Made by a program: the position numbers and the translations under genes
The notes under the pieces: generated by a model
Told to the model about the DNA's origin: nothing
Databases searched by the model: none
Seen by the model: the letters and a program-made list of their open reading frames with translations, nothing else
Assembly (NCBI RefSeq): GCF_000243415.2
Contig: NZ_KI912270.1
Coordinates: 5,289,837 to 5,353,836 of the forward strand
Length of the DNA: 64,000 nt
Direction: 5' to 3'
DNA from: Mycolicibacterium tusciae JS617
GTDB lineage: Bacteria; Actinomycetota; Actinomycetes; Mycobacteriales; Mycobacteriaceae
Part shown: positions 8,661 through 17,776 of the stretch, piece after piece
Position numbering within the stretch: position 1 is the stretch's first letter
How the letters are laid out: each line of letters opens with the position of its first letter

Positions 8661-8836
8661 GGTCCCCGGCGATACTTCGCGCCTGGAGTGTCCGCTTACG
8701 CCGGCTGCGGTCCCAGGGGGCTGAGCGGAAGGTGTGAAGCCGCCGCCATCAATGGAACGCTGAGGGCGATCTGTTGGCCTTGCGCCTGATGCAATTCAGC
8801 CAGGTGGCACTTATCGGGGCTGCTGGCCTCCCATGG

Positions 8837-10210
8837 TCACGTTGAGTCGGTGGGTTGTCGTGTGGAGGTGAGGCCCAGGGTGTCCGCGGTGCTGTACTCG
8901 TCATCGACGAGCACCACGACGCCCCCTTCCCGGTCGATGATGGAGGCGGCGATCGACGCTCGGTACCCGGAGCCGCAGTGCACCCAGATCGGCATGTCAG
9001 GCAGTTCGTGAAGGCGGTCGGCGAGTAGGTGCAGCGGGATGTTGATCGCGCCGGGGATGCGGCTGGTGTCGTGCTCTTGGCGTTGTCGCACGTCGAGCAC
9101 GACGAAATCCTCGCCACTGCCTAGGGTTTCGGCGAGGTCGGCGAAACCGGCGGTCCGATAGCAGCGCAGTGTTGATCCGGCGCGTAGATCGTCGATGTTT
9201 CCTGTGGCGGCGCCGTCGAGGTGGTCGACGCCTATGCGGACCAGTTCGCGGCGGGCCTCAGCGATCTGATCGAGTGTTTCCCCGATCAGGGTCAGTGGTT
9301 CGCCCCACCGGTGAAGCCAGCCCAGGTAGGTTACGAAGCTGCCAGACAGTTCGAACCCGAGCGTGCCGCTGAGATGCCCTGCGGCGAAGGCGGTGCGATT
9401 CCGCAGATCGACTACCCACTGGCCAGCGTCGATGCGTCGCCGCACCTCCTCGGGATCGACCGGTTCGGGTAACGAGAGGTCCACCGGAGCTGGTCCAGCC
9501 TGGTTAATCACTCCCATGTGGGCGTAGTACGCGGGATAGGCCGACAGTCCCTCGAGCAGCTCCGCGACATAGGCCTGCTCGTCTTGGGTGAGCGCCGGAT
9601 TGCTCAGGCGTTGCTCGGCGATGGTCGAGGAATCACCACTGCCGGGGGTCGCCGAGCAGAAACTGCCGAACCCGTGGGTGGGATAGACCGAGGTGGCATC
9701 GGGGAGCACCGCTGCCAGTCGGTGCACCGACTGGTACTGGGCACGGGTCAACTCGTGCGTGTGTTCGGCGCCCAACAGATCGGTGCGCCCGGTGGTGCCG
9801 TGCAGCATGGATCCGCCGGTGAACACTGCGGTCACCGCACCGGTGATGTCGCGCAGCACATAGCTGACGTGGTGGTGGGTGTGACCGGGAGTGTGCATCA
9901 CCTCCAACTGGATCGGTCCGGCGTCGATGACATCCCCGTCGCACGCCGGGCGGCGTTCGTAGTCCACCTGGTCGCCGGCGGGCACCACGTACTCGGCGCT
10001 CACCGTGCGGGCGAGTTCCAATCCGCCGGTGACGTAGTCGTTGTGGATGTGGGTTTCCAGCACGTGGGTGATTTGCACCCCACGCCGCTGGGCCAGGCCC
10101 AGCACTCGGTCGATGTCACGCTGCGGATCGATCACGACCCCCGTCGAACCGCTGCTGACCAAGTAACTACGGTCGCCGAGACTGGAGGTGTCGATAATCG
10201 TGACGTCCAC
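8837..10210 (-). CDS. Persulfide dioxygenase-sulfurtransferase (MBL fold plus two rhodanese domains)
   Basis: About 457 residues. The first half is a metallo-beta-lactamase fold of the ETHE1 type with the metal motif THIHNDYVTGG (last His of HxHxDH replaced by Tyr, seen in this subfamily) and TPGHTHHHVSY. Two rhodanese modules follow. The first, near WVVDLRNRTAFAAGH, seems to lack the catalytic Cys; the second has VHCGSGYRA with its Cys. Together they oxidise glutathione- or low-thiol persulfides and move sulfane sulfur, as CstB does. The GTG start at 10210 is preferred because GGGAG lies at the right distance. It is the last gene of the cstR-like/TauE operon. Confidence 0.88.
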   Translation of the reverse strand: MDVTIIDTSSLGDRSYLVSSGSTGVVIDPQRDIDRVLGLAQRRGVQITHVLETHIHNDYVTGGLELARTVSAEYVVPAGDQVDYERRPACDGDVIDAGPIQLEVMHTPGHTHHHVSYVLRDITGAVTAVFTGGSMLHGTTGRTDLLGAEHTHELTRAQYQSVHRLAAVLPDATSVYPTHGFGSFCSATPGSGDSSTIAEQRLSNPALTQDEQAYVAELLEGLSAYPAYYAHMGVINQAGPAPVDLSLPEPVDPEEVRRRIDAGQWVVDLRNRTAFAAGHLSGTLGFELSGSFVTYLGWLHRWGEPLTLIGETLDQIAEARRELVRIGVDHLDGAATGNIDDLRAGSTLRCYRTAGFADLAETLGSGEDFVVLDVRQRQEHDTSRIPGAINIPLHLLADRLHELPDMPIWVHCGSGYRASIAASIIDREGGVVVLVDDEYSTADTLGLTSTRQPTDST

Positions 10211-10312
10211 GAAAAGACTCCCTTCTGGTTTCTGGATTGCTGAAAGTATGTTCACCCCCGCCAGTATGGATCGAAGCCTCTTGGACGGGGCAGCTGATGA
10301 AGGTGGGATCAG

Positions 10313-11131
10313 TTAGGTCAGGACGAGCGTGTCCAGCAGGACATATGCCGCCACGGCGAAGACCAGGTAAGCGAACCAGTGTTGCAACCGGCCGGTGTCG
10401 AGTCTGGCGCCATAGTGCCCGGCGACCAGTGAGCCGCCGATCGCAGTCGCAACGAACGCCGCTGTAATGGACCAGTCGATGCTTGCCCCATCGAGGTGAA
10501 AGAGCGCCCCGGCCGCGGAATTGGCGACGATGATCAGCAGCGAGGTGCCGATCGCGACGGACATCTGCACACCGAGCAACAGCACCAGGGCGGGAATGAT
10601 GACGAATCCACCGCCCACACCGAACAGCCCGGTCAGCAGGCCGACCGCGAAGCCCGCCGGAATGGACCGCGGTGCGCAGCGACGCCAGTTGATGCCGCCA
10701 TCGCCGACGGTGCAGGCAGTGCCGGCGTCGGTGGAATCGGTCAACATTCGCAGGCCGGCGCCGATCATGAGGATCGCGAAGCCGATCATCAGAACCCGCT
10801 GAGGCAGGCGCTCGCCGATGGCGCTGCCGAGCAGGGCGGCCGGTATGCCGGCCACCGCGAAGACAGCGGCCAGGCGCCACTGCACCTGTCCAGCGCGCAA
10901 CCTGGGCAACACCCCCACCGCCGAGGCCACCGCCACCACGATGAGCGACATGGGGATCGCCTGCTCGACCCCGAGGCCGAGCGCATAGACCAGCGCCGGG
11001 ACCGCCAGGATCGACCCGCCGCCGCCGAGCAACCCCAACAGCACCCCGATCACCGCACCCAGCACCAAGGTGATGACCACAGTCACCGGCGACACCGCTT
11101 CGACGCCCGGACGCACGCTCTCACGCAGCAC
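10313..11131 (-). CDS. TauE/SafE-family sulfite/sulfur anion exporter
   Basis: About 272 residues with eight hydrophobic segments. The glycine-rich N-terminal repeat GLLGGGGSILAVPALVY and the second repeat GLFGVGGGFVIIPALVLLLG are the duplicated family signature. Homologs export sulfite or other sulfur anions. It lies between the CstR-like repressor and the persulfide dioxygenase, whose product is sulfite, so it most likely exports that product. The exact start is uncertain; GTG or Met codons about 10 residues in are possible. Confidence 0.87.
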   Translation of the reverse strand: MLRESVRPGVEAVSPVTVVITLVLGAVIGVLLGLLGGGGSILAVPALVYALGLGVEQAIPMSLIVVAVASAVGVLPRLRAGQVQWRLAAVFAVAGIPAALLGSAIGERLPQRVLMIGFAILMIGAGLRMLTDSTDAGTACTVGDGGINWRRCAPRSIPAGFAVGLLTGLFGVGGGFVIIPALVLLLGVQMSVAIGTSLLIIVANSAAGALFHLDGASIDWSITAAFVATAIGGSLVAGHYGARLDTGRLQHWFAYLVFAVAAYVLLDTLVLT

Positions 11132-11187
11132 ACCGCAGGTCAGTCATCACGGTCTCCGACGCCGATACCAGGCACTGCACGCATCCT

Positions 11188-11604
<417 letters not shown>

Positions 11605-11640
11605 TCAGGGCGGACCGTGACTTCGCCACCCATCGACAGG

Positions 11641-11660
11641 GTATACCGGCGGGGGTATAC
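11641..11660. promoter_or_regulatory. Second CsoR/CstR-type operator, facing the plus-strand genes
   Basis: GTATACCGGCGGGGGTATAC has perfect GTATACC/GGTATAC ends. It stands just before the decayed rhodanese gene and, about 400 bp on, the flavoprotein gene, so both arms of the divergent sulfur cluster carry the same operator. Confidence 0.65.
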
Positions 11661-11668
11661 AGGAAGGG

Positions 11669-11957
11669 TGAATGAACCTGTGAAGTCACCGTCGACGAGT
11701 TGGCTGCCAGGCGGGGCGCGGCCGGCCAGTCGGGTGGCGGATGCCCGCGAAGCCCTAGGAATACCAGTGCATCATTTCCTTGGCGCGCTGCCTATCAAAG
11801 GTGCTGGCCGCGCGTCTCGTCGACATCCCGGACACTGCGTTACGTCGTCTGCAGGTCGGGAAGCCGGTTCACGGCGCGCGAAGCCTGGGATTCTTCGGCC
11901 CGAAACGCTGTGTCGACCAAGGTGTGGGCGGGATGACGCAATGGGGGTGACGTCAAT
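11669..11957 (+). pseudogene. Decayed rhodanese-domain gene
   Basis: No single frame is open with sense, but pieces of a rhodanese fold can be read by switching frames. EVTVDELAAR appears near 11682-11711, ADAREALGIPVHHFLGALPI follows in another frame (a damaged VDVRE...HxPGA...PL), and YVVCRSGSRFTAREAW appears in a third, containing the catalytic CRSGSR loop. The end reads AVSTKVWAG/GMTQWG. At least two frameshifts are needed. It follows the second sulfur operator directly and precedes the SQR-like gene, so it was probably the first gene of that operon. Confidence 0.6.
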
Positions 11958-12065
11958 CCGGCCCATCGAGATTTGACCACTCGTCAGCGCCCACCCCATT
12001 CGGGTGCGGTACCGACCCCGACTGAATCAACAATTGTCCGACTACAACGAAAGAGGGACGCTCCA

Positions 12066-13211
12066 ATGAAGAAGACCGTACTGATCCTGGGTGCCGGATT
12101 TGGCGGCCTGGAATTAGCCGCCCAACTCTCCGACACCCTCGCCGACCTGCACGTCATCCTGATCGACCACAACGACGGGTTTACCTTCGGCTTTTCCAAG
12201 CTCGACGTGTTGTTCACGAATCGCACCCCCGAGGATGTCCGCATTCCGTATGCCGAGCTGACCAGGCCCGGCGTGGAGTTCCGCCAGGAACGCATCACCT
12301 CCATCGACCCGGCCACCCGTCGCGTCGTCACCGACCAATCCGACTATCAGCCCGACTTCCTCGTCATCGCCCTGGGCGCCGACTACGAGCCCGAAGCCAC
12401 CCCTGGCTTCACCGAGGACGGCTACGACTTCTACACGGTGGATGGCGCCGCTCGACTGCGCGACCGCCTCGCTGAATTCACCAGCGGCACCATCGTGCTG
12501 GGCGTCCTCAGCGTCCCCTTCAAGTGCCCGCCAGCACCCTACGAGGCAGTCCTGCTGCTACATGCCCACTTGGTCGAGCGGGGCATCCGCGACGCCGTCA
12601 CCATCAAGGTGATCAGCCCCATGCCCTCTCCGATCCCGGTCTCCCCGGAAACATCCGAAGCGCTGATCACCGCCATGGCCGAACGTTGCATCATCTACCG
12701 GCCTGAGACCAAGATCCATTCACTGGACCCGAACCAACACCTAGCCCACACCGACACCGACACCGAGCCCTACGACTTGTTCATCGGCATCCCCAAACAC
12801 CGCGTCCCCGACGTGATCGACGCCTCCGGGCTGACTGCTGGAGGCAACGACGGATGGATCGCCGTCGACCCCGCCACGCTCGCCACCAAACATGCTGGTG
12901 TGTATGCCATCGGCGACTGCGCCGACGCACCCGTACCCCGCGCCGGGGTTTACGCCGAAGACGCTGCCGGCACCGTTGCCGCCCACATCGCCGCACAGCT
13001 GCACGGGACACCATTTACCGCCAAGTATTCCGGGCGCGGGGTCTGCTACATCGAGTTCGGCGATGGACGGGTCGGTAAGGTCGACGCCGACTTCCTCTCC
13101 GGGTCCAAACCCACCGCCCCCTTCATCGGGCCCTCCACCGACCTGGCCGACGAGAAAGCCGAATTCGCCGTCACCCGACGACACCGCTGGTTCGGTCGAT
13201 CCGCAAGCTGA
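12066..13211 (+). CDS. FAD-dependent oxidoreductase, sulfide:quinone oxidoreductase-like
   Basis: About 381 residues from ATG 12066, which follows GAAAGAGGG. The N terminus has the FAD-binding LGAGFGGLELA, the middle SVPFKCPPAPYEAV (a conserved Cys-Pro stretch of SQR-like flavoproteins) and the C-terminal half the second FAD motif GVYAIGDCAD. Such enzymes oxidise sulfide to polysulfide or persulfide at the membrane and pass electrons to quinone. This supplies the substrate for the persulfide dioxygenase encoded on the opposite strand. No signal peptide; a membrane-associated cytoplasmic protein is expected. Confidence 0.85.
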   Translation: MKKTVLILGAGFGGLELAAQLSDTLADLHVILIDHNDGFTFGFSKLDVLFTNRTPEDVRIPYAELTRPGVEFRQERITSIDPATRRVVTDQSDYQPDFLVIALGADYEPEATPGFTEDGYDFYTVDGAARLRDRLAEFTSGTIVLGVLSVPFKCPPAPYEAVLLLHAHLVERGIRDAVTIKVISPMPSPIPVSPETSEALITAMAERCIIYRPETKIHSLDPNQHLAHTDTDTEPYDLFIGIPKHRVPDVIDASGLTAGGNDGWIAVDPATLATKHAGVYAIGDCADAPVPRAGVYAEDAAGTVAAHIAAQLHGTPFTAKYSGRGVCYIEFGDGRVGKVDADFLSGSKPTAPFIGPSTDLADEKAEFAVTRRHRWFGRSAS

Positions 13212-13376
13212 ACGACAGAATCACCTCCGATGACGGCGTGCCGGACAAGACCGATCGTCGCACACCCTTTTCATCGTCAAACACCGATGATAGCGTCGTA
13301 TGTAGATTATTAGCTGGCGATGTCGCACCCTTATAGAGCGATGGCTGCCGTGAAGGGAAAGGGTTCTGAGGTGTTG

Positions 13377-14003
13377 ATGAATCGGGTCGAGACTGCCCTG
13401 ATCAATTCGCCGCCCCGGCGGTGGCTGCAACGTTTCTACGAAGTGCCGGTACTGCTGCGCTTAGGGGGCCGTATCCCGCCGGGCAGTACAGCCCTCGAGA
13501 TTGGCTGTGGACCGGGCTACGGCTCACAGCTGGTGCTACAACGCTTCGGCGCCGACCGGATCGATGCCCTCGATCTGGATCCGACGATGATCGATCGCGC
13601 CCGTAAGCGGCTGGCACCCTGCGGAAATCGGGTCACCTTGGTCCGTGGCAGTGCCACGGACCTGCGGGCCGCGCTCGACGCTGACGACGACAGCTACGAC
13701 GCGGTGTTCGACTTCGGCATCATCCACCACATTCCGCAGTGGCGTACCGCGGTGGCAGAAGCCGCGCGGGTGCTCGCCCCCGGTGGACGGTTCTACTTCG
13801 AAGAGGTCACCAAACACGCCCTCGACCGCCCGACCTACCGGCGACTGTTCGACCATCCCACCGACGACCGCTTCACCGCTGAACAGTTTGTTGACGAACT
13901 CCGCCGGCACGGCCTGCTCATCCTCGGCTCTGTCACCCGCATTCGGGGCGATTATCTGCTCGGTGTCGCCACCAAGCCGCTCGTCAACGGTGGTGCACGG
14001 TGA
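13377..14003 (+). CDS. Class I SAM-dependent methyltransferase
   Basis: About 208 residues from ATG 13377, which has TGAGG seven bases upstream; an ATG at 13320 would give 227. The SAM-binding motif I is ALEIGCGPGYGSQL, with motif II acid in DALDLDPTMI and the HHIPQW/LAPGGRFYFEE block that follows. Substrate unknown. It lies between the sulfur cluster and the cyclase-YHS gene on the same strand, 166 bp after the flavoprotein gene, so a separate promoter is likely. Confidence 0.85.
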   Translation: MNRVETALINSPPRRWLQRFYEVPVLLRLGGRIPPGSTALEIGCGPGYGSQLVLQRFGADRIDALDLDPTMIDRARKRLAPCGNRVTLVRGSATDLRAALDADDDSYDAVFDFGIIHHIPQWRTAVAEAARVLAPGGRFYFEEVTKHALDRPTYRRLFDHPTDDRFTAEQFVDELRRHGLLILGSVTRIRGDYLLGVATKPLVNGGAR

Positions 14004-14078
14004 TGGCCGCCGCCGCGGTAGGCCTGAAGCGCACAGATCGACAGTAACGACGGGCGACGTGAGTGAGAATGGCCAACC

Positions 14079-14765
14079 ATGGGTGAGGCCGCTGCAGCGG
14101 ACGCAACGTTCGCTTTCGTCGATCTGTCCGGCTTTACGGCCTTGACTGAGATGTGCGGCGACGAGGAAGCCGCCCTTCTCGCCGGGCGGCTGGTAGACCT
14201 CGCGCGAGACTCGCTCACCGTTCATGTCAGCCTGGTGAAAAGCATGGGGGACGCGGTGATGCTGCGCGCCCCTGGTCCTGAACAGATGATGGCGACGATC
14301 GTGGCGCTGGCCGATCGCGCCGCTGCCGAAGACGGCTTCCTCGTGCTCCGAGTCGGAATCCATCACGGGAGCGCCGTCGAACGTGACAACGATTTCTTCG
14401 GGCATGCGGTTAACACCGCCGCACGCGTGACAGCGCTGGCCGGCGCAGGCCAGGCAATAGTCACCGATCCGATACTGCCCGCATGCGAAGGGTTGGGTCT
14501 CGCGGTCCGCTCTTTGGGCGCCACCGCGCTCCGCAATATCGCATCTCCTATGGCGGTGTATCGCGTGTCGCTCCCACCGCCCCGATATCCCGTTGACCCC
14601 GTGTGTGGGGTTCGAATTGATCCGCGCACAACCAGCCACCATGTGCGGCACGACGATCAAGACATATGGTTCTGCTCCGGCCGATGCGCCGAACGGTTCT
14701 TGGCCATTAATGAAGGCAAACAACCTGAAGGAGGGCGAACCCGCCGCGCCAACTACGACGACTGA
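14079..14765 (+). CDS. Class III nucleotidyl cyclase domain fused to a YHS metal-binding domain
   Basis: A 228-residue soluble protein. Residues about 8-165 form a class III adenylate/guanylate cyclase homology domain (ATFAFVDLSGFTALTEMCGD with a metal-binding Asp; KSMGDAVMLRA; FFGHAVNTAARV). Residues about 172-212 form a YHS domain, DPVCGVRID...DIWFCSGRCAERF, with three cysteines typical of small metal-binding modules next to copper and heavy-metal pumps. The fusion suggests a cyclase whose activity responds to metal or to cysteine redox state. Catalytic competence is uncertain since single cyclase domains must dimerise. It lies in a metal-stress island. Confidence 0.82.
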   Translation: MGEAAAADATFAFVDLSGFTALTEMCGDEEAALLAGRLVDLARDSLTVHVSLVKSMGDAVMLRAPGPEQMMATIVALADRAAAEDGFLVLRVGIHHGSAVERDNDFFGHAVNTAARVTALAGAGQAIVTDPILPACEGLGLAVRSLGATALRNIASPMAVYRVSLPPPRYPVDPVCGVRIDPRTTSHHVRHDDQDIWFCSGRCAERFLAINEGKQPEGGRTRRANYDD

Positions 14766-14898
14766 CCCAGGCGCACGACGAGTGGAGCCACCTCTTTCGT
14801 TTGAAGGGTGTCTACATGCGGCTGGCTTCCAGCGACCACCCGATCCGCTCGTCGGCTCGTTGGGGTTGCCGCAGCAGCTGTTCGGGTTGCGCCTCGGG

Positions 14899-15855
14899 TC
14901 AGAGGCATATCGATGGCGCAAGCATCAGCGCGGCGGCCAGGAGTGGTCCGAGCAGGGCCGCGCCCGTCGCCACAGTGAGGTAAAGGCGGGCGCGAATCCG
15001 GTTCGGCGGAAATAGAAGTCGTTCCACACGCTGAGTGACGGCCAATCCCGTCGCACCAAGCGCCGCGGCCGGCATCGGTGATGTCGAGGTGGGGCCTGGA
15101 AGGCTGAGGGCAACAAGTGCGTCGACGATGGTGTCGCAGCTGTGTCGTCGGGCGGCGGCGTCGTCGGCGCACATCTCCAAAAGGCGAGCGATCTCGCTGG
15201 CGCCCTTGGCGAAGAGCTGCACCCGCGGCAGCATCGCGCCCAGAGCGGCGGTGACGGCCAGGACATGATGGTGGCGTCCGCTCAGGTGGGCGCGTTCATG
15301 AGCGAGGACTGCGGCCAGTTCGGCGCCATCGAGGGCGTCGAGCGCGCCGCGGGTCATGACGATGGTGTGGGGTCGCCCAGCAAGGCAATACACCCCGCGC
15401 TGAGCGCTGTCGATGATCAGGGCGCCTCCAGGCCCCGGCAAGGTGTCACCGGCGGCGATCCGGGCGGCGCTGACGTGGTCTCTACTGCCCCGATGCGAAC
15501 GGCGTATTGCGAGCACCACGCGGCTGCCCAGAACCACGACCGTCAGGGTGCTCATCGCGGCCAGCGCTAGAAAGCTGACCTGCAACAACTCGCCATAACC
15601 GCCGTGGACGATGAAACCCAAGCCGGCCAGGCACCCGGTCACCATCAGACCAATGTCACCTTCCGAGGTGAGGACATGGGTCACCAGCAGGGTGAACGCC
15701 CCGATCGAGGCCGCGAGCACGGAGGCCATCACGGCGAGCCAGGCGCTGACACCGAGGCGGGGGGCAGCACCGTGGAGATTGGCACGCAACAGCAATGGCG
15801 GCGCCAAAACGCTCAAGGCCAGCGCGTAAACCGCGAGGCAGACGGCCATGCTCAT
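14899..15855 (-). CDS. M56-family (BlaR1-like) membrane metalloprotease
   Basis: About 318 residues with helices near both ends and two central ones. The zinc motif is HERAH in AAVLAHERAHLSGRHHH, with a downstream acidic helix EMCADDAAARR. It is the protease half of a BlaR1/MecR1 system, without a penicillin-sensor domain. The ATG at 15855 overlaps the stop codon of the blaI-like gene. On receiving a signal it should cleave the BlaI repressor. The longer upstream frame overlaps blaI fully and is not real. Confidence 0.87.
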   Translation of the reverse strand: MSMAVCLAVYALALSVLAPPLLLRANLHGAAPRLGVSAWLAVMASVLAASIGAFTLLVTHVLTSEGDIGLMVTGCLAGLGFIVHGGYGELLQVSFLALAAMSTLTVVVLGSRVVLAIRRSHRGSRDHVSAARIAAGDTLPGPGGALIIDSAQRGVYCLAGRPHTIVMTRGALDALDGAELAAVLAHERAHLSGRHHHVLAVTAALGAMLPRVQLFAKGASEIARLLEMCADDAAARRHSCDTIVDALVALSLPGPTSTSPMPAAALGATGLAVTQRVERLLFPPNRIRARLYLTVATGAALLGPLLAAALMLAPSICL

Positions 15856-16241
15856 GGTTTCGGCGATGTCCGGCCCCGGCGGCGGATGACCTCTTTGAGC
15901 CCTGCCAGCTCGTCGGCACTCATCTCCCCGACGAAATGCGCCAGAACCGCGGCTGTGTCGTGTTCGCCACCGCCGCTCAACGCTTCGCGCATGAGCGCGG
16001 CGATGTGTTCGGGATGGCTCAGCACGGTGCGGTAGCGGAACGCTTTGCCCTCCCGTTCCCGCAGGAGGTGACCCTTGCGGTAGAGATTCTCCATGGTCGA
16101 CAGCACTGTGGTGTAGGCGATCTCGCGATCGGTGCGAAGCTGTTCGACCACCTCCCGGGCGGTACCGCTGCCGCCGGATTCCCACAACCGCGCCATGACT
16201 ACGGTCTCGAGTTCACCGAACACCCGCACCGCTACTCTCAC
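15852..16241 (-). CDS. BlaI/MecI/CopY-family repressor
   Basis: A 129-residue winged-helix protein (ELETVVMARLWESGGSGTAREV...IAYTTVLSTMENLYRKGHL), a standard BlaI N-terminal domain. A helical dimerisation tail carries the region cleaved by the cognate M56 protease encoded next. It begins at GTG 16241 with GAGGTAG just ahead. Likely targets are the TACTA/TAGTA palindromes at 1772, 2199 and 17056; no such site is seen directly before blaI itself. Confidence 0.87.
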   Translation of the reverse strand: MRVAVRVFGELETVVMARLWESGGSGTAREVVEQLRTDREIAYTTVLSTMENLYRKGHLLREREGKAFRYRTVLSHPEHIAALMREALSGGGEHDTAAVLAHFVGEMSADELAGLKEVIRRRGRTSPKP

Positions 16242-16411
16242 CTACCTCGTCTTCGGTCCTTGCCGGGGTTGCCGTGCGATAAGCACACCTCCTGCACCAG
16301 CCTACGGCCTCGGTACGGAGAACCGACATTGCGCGCCGACGGCGGCATGACCCTCCGACGATGCGTCCACCACGTCATGTTCTGACGGGCCGGTTTCCTT
16401 GGGTTTGACGG

Positions 16412-16996
16412 TTACATGTTTCCTGCACAACACGGGCACGGTTCCGGATCGGTACAACAGGCGCAGTCATCCATCGGCATTGGCTGCATCGCCATCATCG
16501 CTCCGCTACAGCACATCATCGCCTCGCTGCAGCACCACATCAGCGGTTCAGAACCTCCAGCGTCGTAGCTCACGGCGACGGGGTCGCCACCGGTGACGTC
16601 GAAGTAGATCTTGCCCGTAGCGGTCTGGCCCTGAGCCAGTGCGGCGCCAGAAATCCCCTGCGGGCTCGCCATTTGCCACAGCACGCGATAGCTGCCGCCA
16701 TCAGCAGTGGAGGCGTTGAAATTGGGGATGATGGGCGTCGATCCCCCTGAGGTCGCCGTGACCGACGCGGTCGCCTCCCATAGCTGTCCGGCCAGCGGAT
16801 ATCCAGGCGCGGGATCCGCGCTCTTCGTGAGGTTGGTGACTGACCACTCCTGTACGCCACCCCCCATCTCGGCCTGCTGCTGAGACCCAAAGCGGTGCAT
16901 ACAGTCATCGGAAGCCGACGCCGTCGCGGCGAGTCCCACACCAAACAGCGCCGCCACCGCCACCAGCGCCACCATCACACCGAGTCCGCGAAACAC
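16412..16996 (-). CDS. Secreted MPT63-like (DUF1942) protein with a Cys/Met-rich tail
   Basis: About 194 residues. It has a cleavable signal peptide (GVMVALVAVAALFGVGLAAT, ending ASA) and an immunoglobulin-like domain of the mycobacterial MPT63 type (VQEWSVTNL...GQLWEATASV...YRVLW...GKIYFDV). The last 40 residues are extraordinary: about ten Cys and eight Met in CC and MM pairs (WCCSEAMMCC, DDCACCTDPEPCPCC). That suggests extracellular binding of copper or another soft metal. GTG 16996 is preferred as start since GAAGGAG precedes it. A 32-bp palindrome of BlaI type lies upstream. Confidence 0.82.
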   Translation of the reverse strand: MFRGLGVMVALVAVAALFGVGLAATASASDDCMHRFGSQQQAEMGGGVQEWSVTNLTKSADPAPGYPLAGQLWEATASVTATSGGSTPIIPNFNASTADGGSYRVLWQMASPQGISGAALAQGQTATGKIYFDVTGGDPVAVSYDAGGSEPLMWCCSEAMMCCSGAMMAMQPMPMDDCACCTDPEPCPCCAGNM

Positions 16997-17055
16997 ATTT
17001 GCTCCTTCTTTCACATTGCTGCGGCCGCCGACCGATCGGCCCGCCGAGCATCAAG

Positions 17056-17087
17056 CATCTACTATGTCGGTACCGAGATAGTAGATG
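17056..17087. promoter_or_regulatory. 32-bp BlaI-like operator between divergent genes
   Basis: Arms CATCTACTAT and ATAGTAGATG surround a centre with GGTACC; only one base pair of the 32-bp palindrome is mismatched. It lies between the Cys-rich protein gene (start 16996, minus) and the thioredoxin-like gene (about 17142, plus), so one site could control both. The sequence closely resembles the site at 2199-2226. Confidence 0.7.
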
Positions 17088-17141
17088 ATGCTCCGGGGCC
17101 CGGCGCGCCCGGATCGGCCAACGAGAAAGAGGGTGACCAAG

Positions 17142-17597
17142 TTGTCGGACCAAACAGCGTTCAGCGATGCGAACGAGGGGCGCGTTGTTCGGGACGCGTC
17201 GAACACACCCAACGAGACGACACAACACGACGGTGGAGCGACCTACCTCGGCCCTCGGGTGGAGCTGCTCGTGATTGCCGGTTGCCCTCACGCCACGCTC
17301 GCCGAGGCACTGCTGAGGGTGACGCTCGACGAACTGGGTCTCACTCGAACACCGGTATACATCAACATGATTGAGACCACCGCCGAAGCGATTCACCAGA
17401 CCTTCGTGGGATCGCCCACCATCAGGATCAACGGCGTCGATCCTTGGGCGCAATCTGGCAGCGAACCCGGACTAGCTTGTCGTGTTCATCCCTCACCAGC
17501 TGGGCTACCCACCCAATACAGCCTCGCCCAGGCACTGTGCGCAGCCGTGGTCAATGACCAACTGCCCATGCCCGCAGACTCGCAGGTCAACGACTAA
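17142..17597 (+). CDS. Small thioredoxin-like/alkylmercury-lyase-associated protein
   Basis: About 150 residues. After a variable N terminus comes VELLVIAGCPHATLAEALL, a thioredoxin-like start with one Cys, then FVGSPTIRINGVDPWAQSG and GLACRVHPSPAGLPTQYSL, blocks common in small thiol-fold proteins found beside metal-resistance genes in actinobacteria. No CxxC is present. The start is uncertain: TTG 17142 has GAAAGAGGG at good distance, GTG 17133 is nearer. It shares a palindromic operator with the divergent Cys-rich protein gene. Confidence 0.7.
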   Translation: MSDQTAFSDANEGRVVRDASNTPNETTQHDGGATYLGPRVELLVIAGCPHATLAEALLRVTLDELGLTRTPVYINMIETTAEAIHQTFVGSPTIRINGVDPWAQSGSEPGLACRVHPSPAGLPTQYSLAQALCAAVVNDQLPMPADSQVND

Positions 17598-17649
17598 CGA
17601 AGCCAATGAGACAAGACCGAGACGGGGCCTTGCCTTGCACGAGCCCGCC

Positions 17650-17673
17650 GTCTCGTTTCTAGAGAAACGAGAC
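17650..17673. other. Perfect 10-bp stem-loop
   Basis: GTCTCGTTTC (17650-17659) and GAAACGAGAC (17664-17673) pair perfectly around TAGA. It lies 52 bp after the thioredoxin-like gene. It may be a terminator, although no T tract follows, or a protein-binding site. The surrounding gap 17598-18108 holds no other clear signal except the small open frame at 17777. Confidence 0.5.
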
Positions 17674-17776
17674 TCCTCACGCGGCCCGGCTGCGGTTACT
17701 TCGCGCCTGGTTTGCCGTGCCTCATTTCCTGTCTGATACCGCGCGTCTCGAATCCTCGATGTAGGAGGACAGTGAG

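Noticed and set aside
13536..14921. Long open frame (461 codons) on the minus strand
   Set aside because: It overlaps the methyltransferase and cyclase-YHS genes, has no domain sense and reflects GC-rich codon positions.
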